DNA of 64,000 bases from Caenorhabditis elegans (taxonomy: Eukaryota > Nematoda > Chromadorea > Rhabditida > Rhabditidae). A program made the position numbers and the translations under genes. This document shows, one piece after another, positions 23,143 through 37,400 of this stretch (its first letter is position 1; every line of letters starts with the position of its first letter). Under the pieces are notes generated by a model. It was not told where the DNA came from. It worked only from the letters and a program-made list of their open reading frames with translations, and made no database searches. The stretch spans positions 9,238,001-9,302,000 of the forward strand of contig NC_003283.11 of assembly GCF_000002985.6 (NCBI RefSeq), read 5' to 3'.

Positions 23143-26104
23143 TTTTCAATGATATTTGACTATGAATCGAAGGAATGCTGATTGTGAGTGAATGAGCTGA
23201 GAATTTGTGAGAGATGTGTCTTGGATGAAAGAAGTGACACTCAAAGGATTATATGAATATGGGGACGATTATATATGGAAATGGCAACTGAGCACAAAAC
23301 AGAAAATGAAAACGGTATGTGTTCTGTCTAGAGTATGGGATTTTAAGGATGAAAATGATGGAATGGGAATTTGATAGCGAATTGTTTTGATACAAATTGT
23401 ATAGTTAGACTGCGTACTATTGGGAACATTAAACGATTTTTTTCAAATGTCATGACGCTATCATAACAATAACACATGTAATTGGTAAGGAACAAAACAC
23501 ATAATTCAGGTATTCCAATTGACGGAAAATTCTTCTGATATTTAGATTTTTTCAGTTTGAAAAGGAAGTGCAAGTAAAGCAAGAAATATTCAGAATAGTG
23601 AAAACTGGGAGTGATAAGCATGAGATTAGAAAAGGTGGGAAACGCGAGGCAACTAGAGAAGGAGCTGCCAGCTAGACTGATGAACTTAGCAGAGAGATCA
23701 AAAGCCGGGCACGAAAAGTGAAGAAGACTCATATACTGACTTGTGAGCAATGAAACTAACTTGTATTGATCTGTCGAAAAATTCTGACAGGATCAGAAAG
23801 ACTAGAATTAAGACACTTAAGAACAAAGTGAAGCCTAGATGCAGCTGCTGGAATTTTAGCTCGGTTAGCTATTCTTGGAAACTATCGAATCGGAATTCGT
23901 GTGTATAACAAAGTTTTCTCGTATAACGTATTAACCTTTCTATCAGTTTGGACATAATTTTAACAGATTTCTGCTTTTAATAAAAAAATTTTATCTGAGT
24001 TCTGGAGTTATAAAATAAGTTATTTGAATGAATATCTTCACAAAATGCGACCGCAAAATAGATCACAACTAGAAGGAACTTTGAAGTAAAAAAAAGTCGA
24101 TCTGGAAAAAAAATGAAAATATTTTTCATCGAAATAAGTTTAGCGTGAATTTTATTATGTTTGTTATATTTATAATATAAATAGTTTCAGATTTTTAAAC
24201 AAAAAATATAACTCACAAAAAACTTTCAGAATATGTTTTTCTTTTTTGAAAGTTCATTCAAAAAATTCCGAGTGATGTTCAATAACTAACCTTTGTTGTT
24301 CAATAACTAAGTATTTTCATACTTTACTCATTTATTTTAGATAGAATGAAAAATAAATTTGAATCGTTGTCGATTTTCAATAATTTATATATTTTCTGAT
24401 AGACCATTTTTTTCAAATTTCTTAAGGATCAAAGTATTTTATATAATTCCCTTGATGTGGTTACTATAATACTTTTTTCACAAATTTGGACTTCTGGTTA
24501 TCAAAAAGCTATTTTAATGTTCTTTTTTAATTTAAACAACCCAGTCATTTTTTAACAACAGGCACGTGAAAACGGAAGCAAAAAGACAATCAGATGATTT
24601 GAATCGATATATAAAACATTTTAGTTAATTCAAAGAGTTGAAAATGCATATAAATTTGGTGTTTTAATTTTTAAATGAAAAACTTTCACAATTTAAAAAA
24701 TGTGCATTACTTCAAAAAATATGTGACAGTTTTTATTTTGAAGTTTTGCTAACTCGAATTTTTGAAAAATGTGCAAAAGGAAAAACATGATGAGTATAAA
24801 CTACATTTTTTGAAGCTTAGTGCAAAAAGAATATCAAATACTGAACCAACCGCGAGACAAAAAATTGCAAGAGAAATCGATAAGACAAATTCAGAAAACA
24901 CCATGCCGTCATACAAATTGATAAGAAGTACTATTTTATACAATAAAGACAAAGTTTAATGATGAACTTTCGATTTCAAATTTTAGGTGGAATATCAGTT
25001 AGATGAGAAATATTCGTGAATATTGCCATAAAATCTTTCTTTTAGTCGTAGATCGGATTAATGGATTTTCCTTATTTTTGGTAGTTTGATATCACCATAT
25101 ATCGAGCGATTAAATGATCTATTACAAATATCTTTAAAATATAAATAATGTACGTCATGGACCATGGACCATAAGCATAATTTATTGGAGCATTGACAGA
25201 ACATAAAAGAAACATGTATGTAGTTAAATTTGGTTTTGACTTTCAATTTTAATATTTCTGCAAATATTGTTATTAAAACTATACACTCGAGTATTCTTTC
25301 TAGTTATAAAAATATCAGATCAATCCTCTCGATATTATTCTCGATGCAGGAATTAATTTTCAATCGAACTCCTGACTGTTAATTTGTATTATGAAAAACG
25401 CCGGTATAAAAAATCCCAAAATTTACATCTTTCCAACAATAAATTTATAACATGATTGGTTTAAAAGTTAACGGAGCAAATCGGTGATCGTTTGCAACAT
25501 TTCTGAAATCCAGACTAACTCAACTTTGCCCGTAAGCTTTATGAAAAGACAATGATCCTCAAACGTTTGGTGCATGCATAAATAATATTGTAACCGTCGC
25601 GTAAATTGTAAACCTTATTTTTATCAGTCTAAATGCTCAATTCGTCTTTAAAATACCCATGTTTATTCTAACTCATGATATAAATCGTTTCGAGTCAAAC
25701 AGCTACCGTTGGCTTTGTCGATATTCTAGATGTCTTGTCTGAAAGATGAGTGTCTGATTAACGTTGAATTTTTTTAAACATTGTATTGAAATTGATGATC
25801 AGAGAAAAATAAATTTATTATAGTGATTTCGTATTAGAAACAAATAGGAGAAAAGAATATCACTATTCGGTTTCTATTAAAGGAATGTTGTGAGGGACCC
25901 GTAGAAAAACAAGAAACATTATCCCAAATTAAGACAAATTAGAGATAATCTCATATTTGACCACCTTACAGAAAAATACAGGAAAAGGTATCACAGAATG
26001 AGCAAACAAGAAAAATTGTGACAGATCGATAAACCAAGTGTAGAACCAGTATGAGATGATTAGGATTTGTGATATGTTAAGAAGACACGTCGTTTTCAAA
26101 CAGT
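23143..26104. other. intergenic region, receptor promoter
   Basis: About 3 kb without a credible gene. It should hold the promoter of the nuclear receptor. There is a small tandem duplication at 24276-24310, two copies of TGTTCAATAACTAA spaced by 21 bp. The AT-rich open frames on both strands near 24750-24960 lack splice sites or recognisable composition. Confidence 0.55.
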
Positions 26105-28408
26105 CTATTCGACAGTTGTAATCCGTAGAGAATCGTCCAGTTTTGAACTGTCAATCAATTCTTCTCGGGCAACTTCGATTGGAGCTTTTGAATGAGTTGA
26201 ATCCCAATCTTGTAGACTGGCTGAAACATATACTTTTGCTTTAAAAAAATTAGAAGCTTCCGAAATTACCTGTACCACAACATTGGAAGAAAATTCCTGT
26301 GACAACGCATATCGCGGCAATTACTGCAAACACAATTTTCCATTCATCAGCTGTTCCTTGTTTTGTATATGCTCCGATATGATATGGAGCAACAGACGAA
26401 GCGATTTGTCCCCAGAATCGAGAGAATGCAGCAATTGCAGCTGTTTGACCAGGAGCAATGGTTACGGCGCTGGTATTGTAACCGGGAATATATCCAGAAA
26501 CAAAGCACATTGCTAAACATATCAAGAATATTGCAGCGCCTCTTTGTGAGCAGTCGCAGAGGCAGAGAAGACCAAAGCAAATTGCGATTCCAAATGAAGC
26601 TGAAATAAATGTATCATTGTTTTAGTTACTTTCATTGATCAATTTGAAACATTTTCAAAAATTTTAAAAATATTAGGGAGTAACAGAATGCGTATATAAT
26701 TTTCGTGCTTGTTAGAAATGACACCGCTAAAGTTCTGTCTGTTTAAAGGAAGCATACCACAAAATACTTCTGCGTTGTGGTTTTTGAGTCATCAAAAATT
26801 TTAGTTCAATGTTATGATTACGTTTAAAAAAATTGTGATTTTGAATATAAAAATGACTCACCACTCGAATTACAGAACTTTGTGATCCGATTGATATCCG
26901 ACCAATCTCGTTTTCGGGCGGATTCAGCCATTCCTGCGTAGAACACTTTTGAAATTAATTGAAGAACAAATGGAAGAGCAGACCAAAGACCGTTCTAAAA
27001 CATTGAATTCAACAAATAAATGGTTTTTTTTATTGGTCCTACCGAAGTTAAGCTCATGTTCAACACAGTTTTATAGTAGAGTGGAAGATAGGTGATTGTA
27101 CCGACTGTCACGTAGTTATGTGCGAACGAAGACGCAGCGATTGCCCAAACTACAGGAGATTTCATCAGAGCCATCCAGTTTGGATGTTGTGGACGTAGTC
27201 TGACTCTTTCTGTTGTGATGTAATGAAGTTCATCCCTTGAGAGCTTTTTATCTGCATGGCATGGCGAGTCATATACCATCATGTACCAAATGATACACAT
27301 CACGATTCCGCATACTGCGTACACGTGGAATGCCATAGGCCATCCCCATGGCAATTGACACAACTCGGCAGTTGCGAACATGGCAATGACTACTGAAAGT
27401 TGGTTACCAGTAGTTGCAATTGCTAGGGCTGTCGATTTTTCATTCACAGGGAACCATTGGGCGATGAGAACAAGCATACATGGCCATAAAACACCCTAAA
27501 CATAGAATTAAAAATAATACTGCCAGATCATGTTAATCACCTGTCCAAATCCCATTACAAATCGTAATAGGATGATAGGAAATGTTCCGAAATTGGTCTG
27601 TGATGCCACAAATGGAGTGAGAAATGTTCCAACAACATTTGCAATTCCACCGTACAAAACACTCCGTGTTGCTCCAATATATCGATTTAGTACTTCAGAT
27701 GCCAATGTTGCAACAAGTCCTCCAGCATAGAAAGCAGCAAATATAATTGCTCTGTCTTGTGATGTCCAAAATATTGTTCCTTTCTGTAACATTTCCAAAT
27801 ATTTCCTTAGATTATAAAAGTAAACATTAATTATCTTCCTCCTTGTCTACTGCTTTTTCTAACCCTTCAAATTTCAAAGACTCACGTGTTCAACTACTTT
27901 TGACTCTCCGAACTGTAGTAATGGACATAAAGGCGTTGCTGGTTCGATTGACGTATTCAAAGAAGCGATCATCGGCTTTCCGTCAGTCAGTGCTGTACTG
28001 TTTAACATACAAACGATTGCCTGCAAACAATAGAAAAGTTGGTGTTTGAAACTGAAACCTGAACATGTTTTTTGATGCGTAAAATTCAAAATTCGTGAAA
28101 TTATACATCACATCTACACTTTGGCATAAATGTCACAAAATCCCATGTTTCAGAAGTTCACATGTTTTGAATTGAAATTTTTGAAATGATTTCCGTTATG
28201 GTATGATGATGAGGTTGGTATTCCAGAAAACTGTACAGTTGTTGGTCGATGTAAAAGCTTTTTGAAAGTTATCTGATATTAAATTTCTGGGACTTACCAT
28301 GTTAAGATTTGATCGCATGAGTCCTTCGATAGTAAGGGCCAGTGCGATGGCGATTACTACGCGCAATCGCACGCTTCGCAGCGACCACAAATCGCAAGAA
28401 GTGCTCAT
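26105..28408 (-). CDS. SLC17-type major facilitator transporter
   Basis: Seven exons, 28298-28408, 27886-28020, 27541-27783, 27043-27495, 26862-26994, 26270-26599 and 26105-26220, give 506 residues, the normal SLC17 (sodium-phosphate/sialin/vesicular glutamate) size. The first membrane segment, RLRVVIAIALALTIEGLMRS, is followed by a loop with two Asn-X-Ser/Thr sites, which suggests a glycosylated lumenal or extracellular loop 1. Then come about eleven more segments. Typical family pieces are FAAFYAGGLVATL, LRFVMGFGQ, LVLIAQWFPVNEKSTALA (cytosolic loop and segment 4), and GYIPGYNTSAVTIAPGQTAA late in the protein. The start was taken at the ATG at 28408; a longer frame upstream uses only a TTG. 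It is an organic anion or phosphate transporter; substrate unknown. It is probably ZK682.2 in C. elegans, from memory. Confidence 0.88.
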
Positions 28409-31400
28409 GAGCCACAAGAGTGACGGAGCCTGCTGGTACGGCTGAAGAAGGAATGAATTGAAGAAGAGGACAACGAAGAAGAATCAACGGATGGGAGAGC
28501 TGGAATAAATTGAGAAATGAAAGTGAAAGAAAGATAATGATTGAGAATAATCTGGAGTAAGTCACGAAGAAAAAGAACGGACGATATGGACAGCCCAATT
28601 TATAGGAGCCGCGAAAAGTGGGCGGGTAGAGATGGAAACGAGAAAAGGGAAGATGAAAATGAAGAAGAAGAAGAGGAAGATGTTTGATGTTTTTGAACAT
28701 GTTCTGAACCAAATTGTAGGGAATGGAGTGCTCCTCTTGAGAAGAATCGTGATCGACAGAAGCAAGCAGCATAAGCATTTTCACTTAATTATGACCTACA
28801 AATGCATTTTTGTTGTTGCTCAACACACCCTCGTTGATCGACTGTACGAGTTAAGCTTTGGTCTTTGAATATTTATTTTCTTTTTTTCAGAGAAAGTGAT
28901 AATAACGGAGAACAAAAATTTCAAAAACTCTGCTTCATATAAAATTTCGGTCGATGATGCCTTTAAAATGGACCAGGTGGTCTGAATTATTCATGATTTA
29001 TGAACAAGTTAAGAAATACGAGAAGACAAATTTATAAGAAACAAAAATATAAATATGAATCTTGGAAATTTAGAGGAATCGAGAAACAAGGAAATGTGCA
29101 AATCTGAAAGTTCACATGTGAAAATTAAATAAATTAAATTAGGTTTCATTTTCTGCATACGTATGAGAAACGGGAATGCATAAACACCAGACACTAAGAA
29201 AATGCGGGTTGACGTCTTCAGTTAACATATTTTAAAAATAAAATTTGTCATCTTAAAATCAAATTCTGAAAGTGCTCAATCTACTTTACATTAGCTATGA
29301 AACGGCTTTCAGAAAAGTTAGCATCACGATTTTCTATAATCATGTGAACATTGGCAATTGAACTACGTGAGCATGTAAATATAGATCATCGAAACAATCC
29401 CTGTATTTGATATACAGATCATGGAACAAGAGATCAATCAAATCATAAGAGATGTTCGTTTATGCAACATAGGAAATATAACAATTCTCAGATTTTGATC
29501 AAAAGATCGATTTATCAAGTTGATCGGAATACTTCTTTTGCAAAAGTTTAAAACTTTTTTAAAGAGCGATGACTTAAAATCTTCTATTAGCGAGAAAGTA
29601 GCAATGTGCTCCAAAATTAATAAATTTTAAAAATGATTTTCAAAAAAAAACGGTATGAATTAATGCATTGATCAGCTATTTTTATATCAATCTAATGCAA
29701 CTTATTTAAACAATTTTGCAGGTGAACTTTCAGAAAATATATAATCTTGTTAAACTTGATAATTATTATAGGTTGATCAGTAAAATAATAGTCAAAGTTC
29801 ACGATCCAAAGCTCACTCATCAGTCGACCCATACCAACCATTTGGAAGAAGCCCTCCCCAATTACTACTGCCTTTCTTAGGCACTCTCTCCACGCCTTCT
29901 TTCGCTCTTTTTCAGCTCCGATCATCGATGTGTGAAAGATTCTGATGAACCAAACATCTGCTCCTTTTCATTTACTACATTACAATAATTTCCGACGCTT
30001 CTGCTAGTGTTTTTGTTGTGGGTGCAAAAAAAGGCTCAAGTGAGGGTGGATGGATATTATAATGCAAAAGAGAATAGGAACAAACAACAAAAAGATTTAT
30101 GATATTTAAACGGCGTGTAAACGTGAGAATAAAAGTGCTTGATTCTTAAAATAAAGTGACAGCAAAACGAGTGGAGTAGGAGAGGGACACATGAAGCGAT
30201 CAAGAATTGGTCGACAGACGGCTTCTCCGCGGTCAACTACTTTGAATCTGATTCTATTTCAGTCATTTATTTCCGCGTTTCTTTTATTCTGAGCATTTTT
30301 CCTTTGATTATATTATAATGTATGTGTAATTCATTCGTCATTGCCGACATACATAGTTTCAAAAACAAAGGTGGATAAAGTTTTTAAAGCGTGAAACATG
30401 AAAGAGGACGAGGAAATGACTAACATATGCTGAGCCACGAGGAGCTCAGTTTTCTAGTTCCTCATTTTCAGGCAACAAGTTCGGAGATAGATGCAAATTG
30501 AAAAAGGAAACTGGTGAATAATTGAGTGCAAGGGCCACTCTTCAAAAGTCTAGAACTTCTATATAAATAAAAATCTAGTTGAGAGAAATTGACCTTGTGA
30601 CGTTAAAAAAATAATGTGAATTTTTATTGGTAAAAGTTATCGATGAACATTTTGTAAATATAGTTTGTTCATCCGTAGTGTTGAAATTAGATTTTTGTAG
30701 GTAACTATTTTCCAAATAATTTGAAAGAAGTTTTGTTGAGCAAAAACTAGGTTTTCTGATCTTTAAGCAATGTCTCAAGCAATACCAAGAATTCAAAATT
30801 CAATATCTCTCTCACCACCCTAAAAACTTGATTTTGAAGGTTCGTAGACTAAATCAAACTAAAAATATTTGCTCATGATTTTTGATTCTTTGCACGAAGC
30901 TTAAATGAATTTTAACCTTTTATGTGTTTGCATGTTATTTAATACTATTCAAATTTCCAGACATAAAAATAGCACGTTTACTTTAGTATTTAAAATATTG
31001 CTCATATAGCATTTCAAGAATTTATTTTCTTAGATTCTACTGAACTAATTCTACCAAATTACATATAATTTAGGTAGCATTGTCTGATAAAATTAACGAT
31101 TGATAAAAATAAGTTCAAAATATATTCAAATCGAACAATTTTCTTATAGGATGAATATGTTGATTCACAAATTAATGAATAGAAATAGTCATCACAAGAG
31201 AATAATGTAGGTGTGGTTCAAAAATATCATAACGTATTATCAAGAAACCAAATGCAGAGATCAAATCGGACTCTGAGTCACTAGAAGAAAATGTGGTATG
31301 AATCGGTAAAACTAGGTATGAAACCACGCAACATGCGCCAAAAAAGAAAAGATATATTTTGAACTTTTCGACACATGGCCTCATACTTCCGGAAATTATA

Positions 31401-34400
31401 CTGTACGCAGAATGATAAACGAAGGAAGATGAATATAATCTAGGAAAATCTCATAAAATAATGGAATTCGAGAGAAAAGAGACACAGAGTGTAGGGGGTT
31501 TCAAAAAGGAAGAAAAAGGACATTTGTCGCGCGTGGCCGCTTGTGGTTCTGATCTTAAGTTAGTGAAAGGAAAAAAGAACGAAAAGAAGTTTTTGTGGCT
31601 CACAAAGTATCCATTGTGTCTTAGTACACCGTCTGCGTCTCTAAAGTTTTGTACAAAATGTTTATTGTTTCGAAAAAATAGTTCATAACGCATCTTTAAA
31701 TGGTATAAACTAGAGGATAAATTAGTGTAGGCGTCCATCGTTCATTATTTTATCTGAAAGAAAAAGCGGGACACGAGGAAAACTTTCAGAATACCAAATT
31801 AATGTTTAAAATGGCAAGGACTGGCTCACGCATGACAAAGTGCAACATTTCGTAGACGGAACCAAAAACAAATAAGTCGTATTTATGATTAAGATTTTCA
31901 GTTGTTTTCATGTTTTCCTGTCATTGAATATATAAAATATATATGGGAAAATAATGATGTTATGATTTGCACACAAGAGGATGAACTCAAATATTGAAGG
32001 GATTCACTGTTACATCACTGAAAATTTTTATGAAGAGACTAGAAAATAAGATCAAAGAACATTTTGCATGTGAAGAAATTCGGGAATTTTTGTCTCATTA
32101 GAAGTACCATTTTTGCGGAGGTGTTTCCCCAATAACATTTAAACAGGCTGAAGTACATTTATTTCAAATTTCTTGAAAAAGATGAAAATTAAAAATAAAT
32201 TCAAACCAGATAAAAGATCAATCGAGCATTTTTCTGTCAAAGCGAAAACATTGTTCAAAATGTTATCTTTAGTTTATTTTAAGAGACAATAAATCTTCAT
32301 TTGCAATATCAGAAATCATTTAATGTGCCGTAGATCAGAAAAATTCATAGGAAATAAGAAAGAAAACAACGTCAAAACTGGATGATAATAGTCAGAAGCA
32401 GATGTTAGACGAACTGCGGTTACACTTGTGCAAAACTGAGAATGGACTGAACAACACTCGTATTTTTTCAGAATTTGGACGTTTTCTGACTCTCAATGAT
32501 CAAACGAACAGAACAGAGGGGACAACACAAACGGAGAAGGGGTAGAGAGGACCCCGTTGCTTTCGTTTTTCTCCCCAATGCTTCACAGATCAATGACCAC
32601 ACAATGGGACACACATGCACATAGGAAGAGAGAGAAAAAGGGGAATTCTAAGGGGCCAGAGATCTGAAAACAAAGAAATTGGGACAGATGGATGGAGAGA
32701 AAAACACGTAAACCGACCAACTCGATCCATGAAAAGTTTAGGTTAGAATTAGTAATTTCCCGTTCATTTTGGCGGGAAAATAATTTTTTTGGAAAACGAG
32801 AAGGGGAGAATTGAAACGGACAGAAATTGAAGAGCTGTGTGACGAGAGTTGAGACACGCGGATGTTGAAGAACACCTGCGTCTGACAAGTCACGCAAAGT
32901 TCATAGAGCCAAGAATCAAGATGAAACAGGAAGAAGAAAATGAAGATGAAGGTAAGAGCAATGAGAAGTAGCACTCTTCTATATATTTTCATCCCATTTC
33001 TTATACTCCTCTCTCTCTCTCATTTTCTCCTGTTTTTCCCGGTTTCACACTTCAAACAACTCATCCATAAATTAAGTGAAAAGATCTAGAAAACACACAA
33101 AACCGGAAGAGAACAAGATGAGCTTGTGTAATTTATATGGTCACGTGTTCTTTTACATAAATCTTAACGAAAGAAAACTCCTAAATTGGCTTCTGGGGTT
33201 GCGCGTGGAAGCTTTCAAAAGACTACCCAAGTGGTCCAACAGAAAATAAAGCGGAAAATGCCGTTGAAGTGTGGACTTGGAGCTTCTATAGAGCATACTA
33301 GATATATTCACAAGAGTGAAAGAACAAAAAAGTAGCAAAGATCAAAATGACAAAAGATGAGCAAAGAAAGGTGGGAAACCGGGTAGAAAAGATAGAAATC
33401 TATGTGCAACGCGGACTGTATGTTGCAAACCCTAAAAAACGTGCAAACCGATAAAAGATAGTCCCCCAGTTTAAAAACCCTCTGGTCAGAGACTGAGCCA
33501 GTCTACAGTACGTACGATCTGCTTAAGAACAGTGATCGAAGAAAGAACTAACTAAATAAAAGAGAAGGCAAGAAGTGTTTGTATAGTCAAAAGAATGAAG
33601 ACCAACTACTTCGTCTGTGTTCGACAGAGGTTTTTGTATTGTGAGAACAAAATGGATCACAGGGATCAAGAGAAAGTATTCACAAGGATGGCCTAAATAC
33701 TTCCACGTTTGTTTCACATATTGTTTCGAGCAAGTATTGAAACGGGTGAAATATTTCAATAGAAACATTTGATTACTAGATAATTTCAAATTAAATTCTA
33801 CATTTTGCACGAAAATCCATAGATTTTTTTTTGAAAACTATGCAATAACTATTAAGAACTTGATTTTCCGAGAACGCTTGGAAATAATTTTATTGTTTCT
33901 AAATTAAAATTTTGGTACAAATTTTTGCCCACTAAAAAGGCAATAACACAGTTTAAGTGTTCATTGGAATTTGATATTTTGATCCCAAGAACAGCAACAA
34001 CGACAAAAAATTAGAACCATCTGGTGAACGCCCACATTCTAATAAAATGCAACAAATTGAATTCAGCTTCAAAGAGAAAAAATCACGTGGGTCTCGTGTC
34101 ATTACAAGCCCTGTGAAAATATGGGTCTTGGCTTTCTAATTAGAAAAAAAACAGAAAATAAGTGAGAAAATGAAGAAAGTAAAAATATTCAACCATTCTT
34201 TAGAATTCTAAATGCCAAAAGAAAATAACAAAAAATACTCCAGGTATTCATAAGGTAAAAACAGTGAGAAAATAATCTTTCGAAAAGTCAAGTTAGTTCA
34301 ATATTTGACTCGGGTGCGTTGAACCCTTTAGCAATCAAAAAGTGATGTTACACGTGGAGATAAGGGGACAAAAAATAGGCGGTATAAGATGTTCAAACAT

Positions 34401-37400
34401 CATAAAAGTAAAAAATAGAGACAGCTGATAAAATGAAAAAGAAGATAAAAGGGAGTTCAAAACAGAAAACAAGGCGCATTTTCAGATTATTTTGTCGAAA
34501 AAAAAACAAGTATTAGTGATTAGCTTTAGCAAAAACAGAAATTCTAAAAAAAAACCGAACGCGGCAATAGCTTATTTTATGAAAATAGTGGGATAAAAAT
34601 CAGAGGGATTAGATGGATATTATCTGATTATCCTCTACGTATTTTTGGTTTATGCAGTTTTTTTCGAACGATAATGATGAGAAGGCTCAGAAACTACAGA
34701 CAAAAATGCGATTAAAATTGTTTGTCTAGTTCCTGGTTAGTAATTATAAAGTAGGAAAGTTGAGTAAAGTTTGTGTTTTACTTTTTAATTTTCTCATTTC
34801 TCGGTATTAAATAACAAATGTATAAACACTTTTTTGCTAATAATAGGTTGACTCATGTGGTTTTTTGTAATGTCATGAGGATGTTTTAGTTTTTTAGTCA
34901 GGAGAACAATTTAGTTTTAAACAACAAGAATCACAACTCGTTGCTTTTTGAGATTTAGACTACCAGTAATCGAATTTTTTAACTTCGAAAAAAGTAATTT
35001 TCCGATAAAAATAAATTTACCTGTTTTTCAATAAATTCAACATTTTCATGCTGCAAGAATTTGGACTTTTTAAAAATTAAACTCATCGAAACACATTTTT
35101 TCTAGTAGAATCTTTTACGAATCACACATCGTTCAATTGTACTTGTTGTTGATAGAACATGTGGTCGATTGTAACATCATAGCCTCAAAGTTCCACTCGA
35201 AAATAAAAATACGATTTCTAATTTAAAACCATATTTTATAGTCAGATACAAATTTATATATTTTCATATTCTCGCAGATTTGATATCATTTGTGTTTATA
35301 ATAGTAAAATATTACTGACAACTAAAAATTCAAATAAAAACGTAACTAGAAAAAAGAACACAACAAATTATTTGTCGTTCTCTGCATTAATGAGGTCATA
35401 TTATTGAGCAACACACTGTTTGTATGCACAATACAATTACGCTTGGGGGAAGTAGAAGACGGGAAAATGGGGAAAAAAGTGCACAACGAGCAGGATGACC
35501 TCTATTCTACTGAATCAGGTCTTGGACCAAAAGAGGCAAGGAGCACAAATCTTAAAAGGAAGTGGCCAAAAAACGAATAGTGGTAGAAGATGGAAAAGAA
35601 ACGACCGAAACGAAGAAAAATGTTGAAGAAGGAAAAAGAGAAAAGGGGAAGAAAAAAGAAGACAAAAGTAACAAGGAGGGACCCAGAGAGAGTGCGTGGA
35701 GACACAGATACACGCTCAAAAATATGTAGTTTATAGAGGGGTGTGCTGCCTGACGGTGGTGGTCTCTTCTCTCATACCCTGATCTCCAGAATTTGTGTAC
35801 ACTCTCGATGTTGTGTGAGAAAACGTTCTCGGTGCGGGAGGTGGAAAAGAGGAGAGAGAGAGCTTAAAGATGGAGGTTTTGAAGAGAAACAGAAACAGAG
35901 ACACAACGCATCACAGAACACTAGATTTGTGGTCGGTTCTTGACTTGTTCAACGGTTCCATCCCTCTACAATCCCTTAAAATGTTGTCTGCTTCGTTTCT
36001 TTTGACCATTGATATTTATCTGATAGATTTGAAAGAGTAAACATCTCAAGAGGATTTGCTCTTTGAGCCCGTACTGTTGTTTGGGTCAAATTGTTTCCAA
36101 AAAAGGATGAAAGAACAAATACCACTTATTTTTCATAATCCTATCGAGCATGCTGGGGAAACGTTTCTTTCGAACTTTTTTGGCAAAGTCATACTTCTAA
36201 CGAAGCAGATTCAATCAAGGCTTTCAATGAACATCCATCTTTTGAAAGTCTGATCTCGGAATTCCTTGAATTCGCATCATATTTCAGATTGCTCTTCTAA
36301 GACTTCTGACAACATTTCGATTATTTGCAGATAATTTACATTTAATGAATGCTTAGCAAATCTCTTCTCACATCTTTTAAGCTCTCCGTGAACACTTGAA
36401 GATCCCATTGGAAGATTAATGGATATCTATCTGTTTGGTGCCCTCTTGCTTCAATGCTCTCATTCTTCAGATCTCAATTCACGATTATGTTTTGGTTGGT
36501 GCAATGCTCTAGCTATCATCTCCGAGTTGATGAACCAAAACATAGAAAAAAAGCAGATTTCCCCGTGTGCTCTTTCAATCTCATCTTTTTTCTCTATATC
36601 CATCACTAATTCCGATGTACCCAATCCTCAAAGATTGTCCGAACTTTTATGTTTTCGTTTCACTGATGCTCACTGAACACTTTGCGATAATCCCTTCCAT
36701 AAATCTGATCATCACAGATTATTGATCTTCGTTTTATGGTTTCAATGCGGGATTGGGATGATGACGACGCCTCACAGCAGACAGAAATGCATAGAGACAA
36801 TGAGAAAATAGAAAGATAATAGGAGGGGATCAAAACACGAATTATGTTGAAAAATGAAAGAAAGTTTGTGTTCTCTCTGGAGACGTCTTTATCGTTTTTT
36901 CTTGTTTCTCCAAAATGTTTGACAGAAAAAAGGAGCGGTTCATGATGAGTGACAAGTTCTTCAAGTTCTTATCCACTAAAAAGAAGAAATAAAGATTATC
37001 CGATAAAACTAGTCAGAGACCAAAAGTCTAAAAGTTTCAAGTATTTGTCTAGTCTTTGAAGACCAATGATGAGGGAAAAGGTGAAATAGTTCGCTTTTTT
37101 TGCTTTGGAAATAAATCTTTAGGGAAGAAATCAAGGCTGTGATGTCATAGAATTTCACCGAACAGACCACTTCTTTGATGTTTATATATTTTGTTCGCTT
37201 TAGCAATCTGTCAACATCTGTTAAGAAAATTGAAGGTTATATGATTTTAGGTACAGTTGTTCAATGATTATTAAATGCCAAGATCATTTCATTGATTTTT
37301 GAATTGAATAAAATCAGTGTAGACTCCAAAAAACCGTCTCAGTGTTCTCTTGTGATGAAGAATTTTAATTACCTTCCCAGATTTGTTTAACTGTCTAACA

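Noticed and set aside
23343-23750. 135-codon minus-strand frame
   Set aside because: No splice sites, Phe/Ser/Leu-rich composition from AT-rich DNA, and a frame of this length is expected by chance in 64 kb.
24762-24959. Lys-rich plus-strand frame of 65 codons with a hydrophobic minus-strand shadow
   Set aside because: No ATG start context or splice sites; considered as a receptor relic but no family landmark seen.
28302-28784. 160-codon minus-strand frame overlapping the transporter's first exon
   Set aside because: It is a different frame across the promoter and a purine-rich tract; the transporter exon explains the region.
32738-32992. Minus-strand frame beginning with a signal-peptide-like run
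   Set aside because: The hydrophobic start comes from a GA/CT-rich tract, and nothing downstream looks like a peptide precursor or spliced gene.
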